From Aplectana chamaeleonis (Eukaryota > Nematoda > Chromadorea > Rhabditida > Cosmocercidae): a stretch of DNA of 64,000 bases. Below the pieces are notes generated by a model that was given only the letters and a program-made list of their open reading frames with translations, did no database searches and was not told where the DNA came from. The stretch lies in NCBI GenBank assembly GCA_029168955.1, contig JAPDOI010000117.1, positions 1,525,001 through 1,589,000 of the forward strand. Direction: 5' to 3'. Both the position numbers and the translations under genes were made by a program. The stretch's first letter is position 1. Each line of letters opens with the position of its first letter. This document shows, one piece after another, positions 61,736 to 64,000 of the stretch.

Positions 61736-62600
61736 GGCCATTTCAAATAGACAATTCCAGGAGCATTTTCGAATTTACAGAGACCGAATATGCCCAACGC
61801 AGCTGCCTAAAATTACTCCGAAAAAAGTCAGGGGCTTTTCCAGCTGATTCCCGTACCTTCTGTACCTTCCAAACACGCAGTTATCTTTCGAGAAACTGAA
61901 AATGGACCTCGTAATCGTGTTCAGCGCCCAAAACAACCCCTTACGCAAGTTTTGGGTAGGAGCACATTTTCCGAACGTTGAACACAGTAATAGGGTTTCC
62001 CACTTGTACAGATTATTGTTTGAGCGTTTGCTTTTAGAATTAGTCGACCGATCGGCTGTAGCCAGCCCGGTCGTACGCATATAATACCTTGCTCACTCAG
62101 GTAGCGAAAAATCCCTGGATGTGGCCGGACTGCGCCGACTATGACGGGACCTTTCGGGTGATGGAAGCGTTCCAGATTTAACTTGAAGTTCTCCCAGTAA
62201 GGATGATTATTCGGGGTGTTGATCACGCAGGTGAGGTTTATTTGACGATTTTCCAAAGACAAACGACTTTTCGAATACATTCGTTCGAAGATCCTCATCG
62301 GGGAAAATTTTAAGGACGAATCGCCACTTTTGACGATTTCCGGAAAGCTACGATAGATTTGGCCTATCTTTTTTTCTCTAGGAGTCATTTGGAGCGCGTA
62401 ACACGAATCTGTGGTTTGTTTATAGATTTTCGGCGGCTTACGGTAGATTACGGTGTGTATACGGTAGTTTCGCTGAAGTTCCAGATTTCACCCAGGAATT
62501 CTATGCGGGGTTATTCGTGGTGCTGGAAACGATTTTTTGTCCGTTTTCCGAATCACAAAGGTAAGTTTTGTCCCCAAAATGGCATGGTACCTACCAGGGC
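61736..62600. mobile_element. Foldback element copy C, degraded
   Basis: GAATATGCCCAACGCAGCTG-CC, CTCGTAATCGTGTTCAGCGC-CC, GGTAGATTACGGTGTGTATA-CGG and CCCAAAATGGCATGGTACCT follow copies A and B in order, but the right TIR is missing and an unrelated patch sits near 62050-62130. Confidence 0.7.
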
Positions 62601-62957
62601 GGTGCGTTACAACGTTATCGTGTTATGCATTACGCGGTTTTTTTTTCGGAAATTATCAATGAACGCATAACGAAAAGGTTTCGAAGTCACGTTCATTTTA
62701 AACGTCAATTGTACTGGAATTATAGAACTGATTAATATGTGAAATCTGATGATTAATTGACTTTAGGGCATTATGTACTCGCAGAAAACCATATATTATT
62801 CTTGCACGTTTTTGTACAGCTTTGCCTCTGTAGTGAACGGAAATGCTAAAAGAACCCCTAAAAACCTTACATTTCTGAAGAAGAAAAAAGTGATTCTCAG
62901 CGCGCACGATGCCTTTAAGCGACGGTATGAAAACGAAAGGGTCCCAAATTCGCGTTC

Positions 62958-63310
62958 AGCGACTCTAAGAAAATCTGCCGCACCACAGCCGGGGAAGTAC
63001 CGCGATCCTCGATTGTGCCGCGATAGTTCCGCGATAGTACCGCAGTGGCTCCATGATCAGACGATTCTGTTGCCGTGCCTTGGGCCTCCGCGGTAGCACC
63101 ACAGCGGCTCCGCGCTAGAACCGCGCCGGCTCAGCGAGGATGCAGCAGCGAATTCGCGTGGAATGCGATGTACTGTGTGGTAAAATGCAATAGTCGCCGG
63201 ATCAATTACCCAAGTTTGAAGTATATTCCGTATTTCCTTGGGCGCGAAAAGGCGGTAACATCTGTACTTATCAGGCAGAGGACTTAACAATCGCAGGTGC
63301 GCAATTTTCT
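62958..63310. repeat. GC-rich element (ATAGTACCGC words), truncated copy
   Basis: GACTCTAAGAAAATCTGCCG-CACCACAG, CCGCGATAGTTCCGCGATAG, ATATTCCGTATTTCCTTGGG-CGC, matching the left half of 48160-48722. Confidence 0.75.
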
Positions 63311-64000
63311 TCTTACTCCCCCTTAGTTCTAGCATAATTCTTCAACTTGTAGTATAATTTTTTAATACCTTCATTTGATTTCAAAAAAAAAAAAATTTTC
63401 TGCACACCGAAAAAAATTCCCTGATAGGAAGGACCTTAACCTTTACACGAACCAGAGAAAATACCCTTTTTGGAATTCCCGGAGGCATTTAGAGAATTTC
63501 GAGAACGGATCACTTGTGTACTGCCACAAACCTACAACAACGAAAACCTGGTTTTTCAAATAGCCGGTGCGCGGGAAAAACGGTCCCTATTTAGTGCAGA
63601 TTCGAATGGCCTATTTTATGGGGGAAAATTAATATAGAACAGAATTCGAAAAGTGCGATTTCGAAACTCTTATTCGAATATGTGTGTACCCAACGGAAAA
63701 TAATCGGATGTATCCATTCACAAACATTCAAATGGGCATAGCTAAGCATAAAAATGGTGACAGACAAGTCCATTTCTTTTCAACCAGGAATCACAATCAA
63801 AGAATTCTATATATAGCGTATGTAGTGAGAGGAGACCTGAACTATGCAACTAATTTCGATGCAACGTTGCGCTAGGCGGGCTCAACCTCCACCCGACAGA
63901 CCGACCGACCGCAACAAACCGGTCCACGCTTGAACTCACAATGAATCTATAGCCGCGCTATAGTAGTTGAGTCGCAAGGACAGCGACGGTTGTGGCGGTC
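63311..64000. other. Window end, no gene seen
   Basis: No coding evidence. GACCGACCGACCGC near 63901 and CAGCGACGG at the very end suggest another repeat running off the window. Confidence 0.4.

Overview
The window is eukaryotic and nematode-like. It is dominated by one split protein-coding gene on the minus strand, a tandem-repeat galectin of the LEC-1 type. I recognise the family from its two carbohydrate-recognition domains (CRDs), its length (277 residues from the eight exons) and its intron acceptors of the form TTTTCAG. No database search was possible. A mariner relic, APE-type non-LTR retrotransposon remnants, many foldback MITEs and very large repeat-filled introns together suggest a clade V nematode, probably a strongylid (hookworm-like). 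The species assignment is inference.

Layout of the gene, read 5' to 3' on the minus strand: exon 1 with the ATG (53429-53472), a 33.5 kb intron, exon 2 (19840-19928), exon 3 (18196-18283), exon 4 (11130-11246), a 68 bp intron with a GC donor, exon 5 (10939-11061), exon 6 (4072-4230), exon 7 (3823-3945) and exon 8 with the stop (2777-2890). Every junction keeps the reading frame. A 14-codon ORF at 28247-28288 ends in a phase-0 donor inside intron 1. It is a candidate alternative first exon that would join directly to exon 2. The locus is about 50.7 kb for 834 nt of coding sequence.

Nearly everything else is repeat. At 1-2100 lie two terminal-inverted-repeat (TIR) elements in opposite orientation, one carrying the C-terminal part of a reverse transcriptase with a (TGAG)n tail. 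At 9500-10800 is a field of GGGCGTGGC/GCCACGCCC motifs. At 12100-14250 and 15790-17200 are (GTTAT)n arrays linked to a TIR family, one copy of which was split by a 1.08 kb foldback element. At 18450-19600 are diverged GC-rich tandem units. A MITE family carrying NotI-like GCGGCCGC sites has seven copies across 8-51 kb. At 38348-41818 a second copy of the foldback element is itself interrupted by a 5'-truncated, frameshifted non-LTR retrotransposon with a visible target-site duplication. Further nested MITEs lie at 46863-47295 and 48128-48855. A broken mariner-type transposase is at 57165-58240.

I found no operon, no CRISPR array and no multi-gene accessory system. The points most worth following up are the giant first intron with its possible second promoter, the GC-AG intron, the internal motif arrays, and the transposon-in-transposon relationships, which give relative insertion ages.
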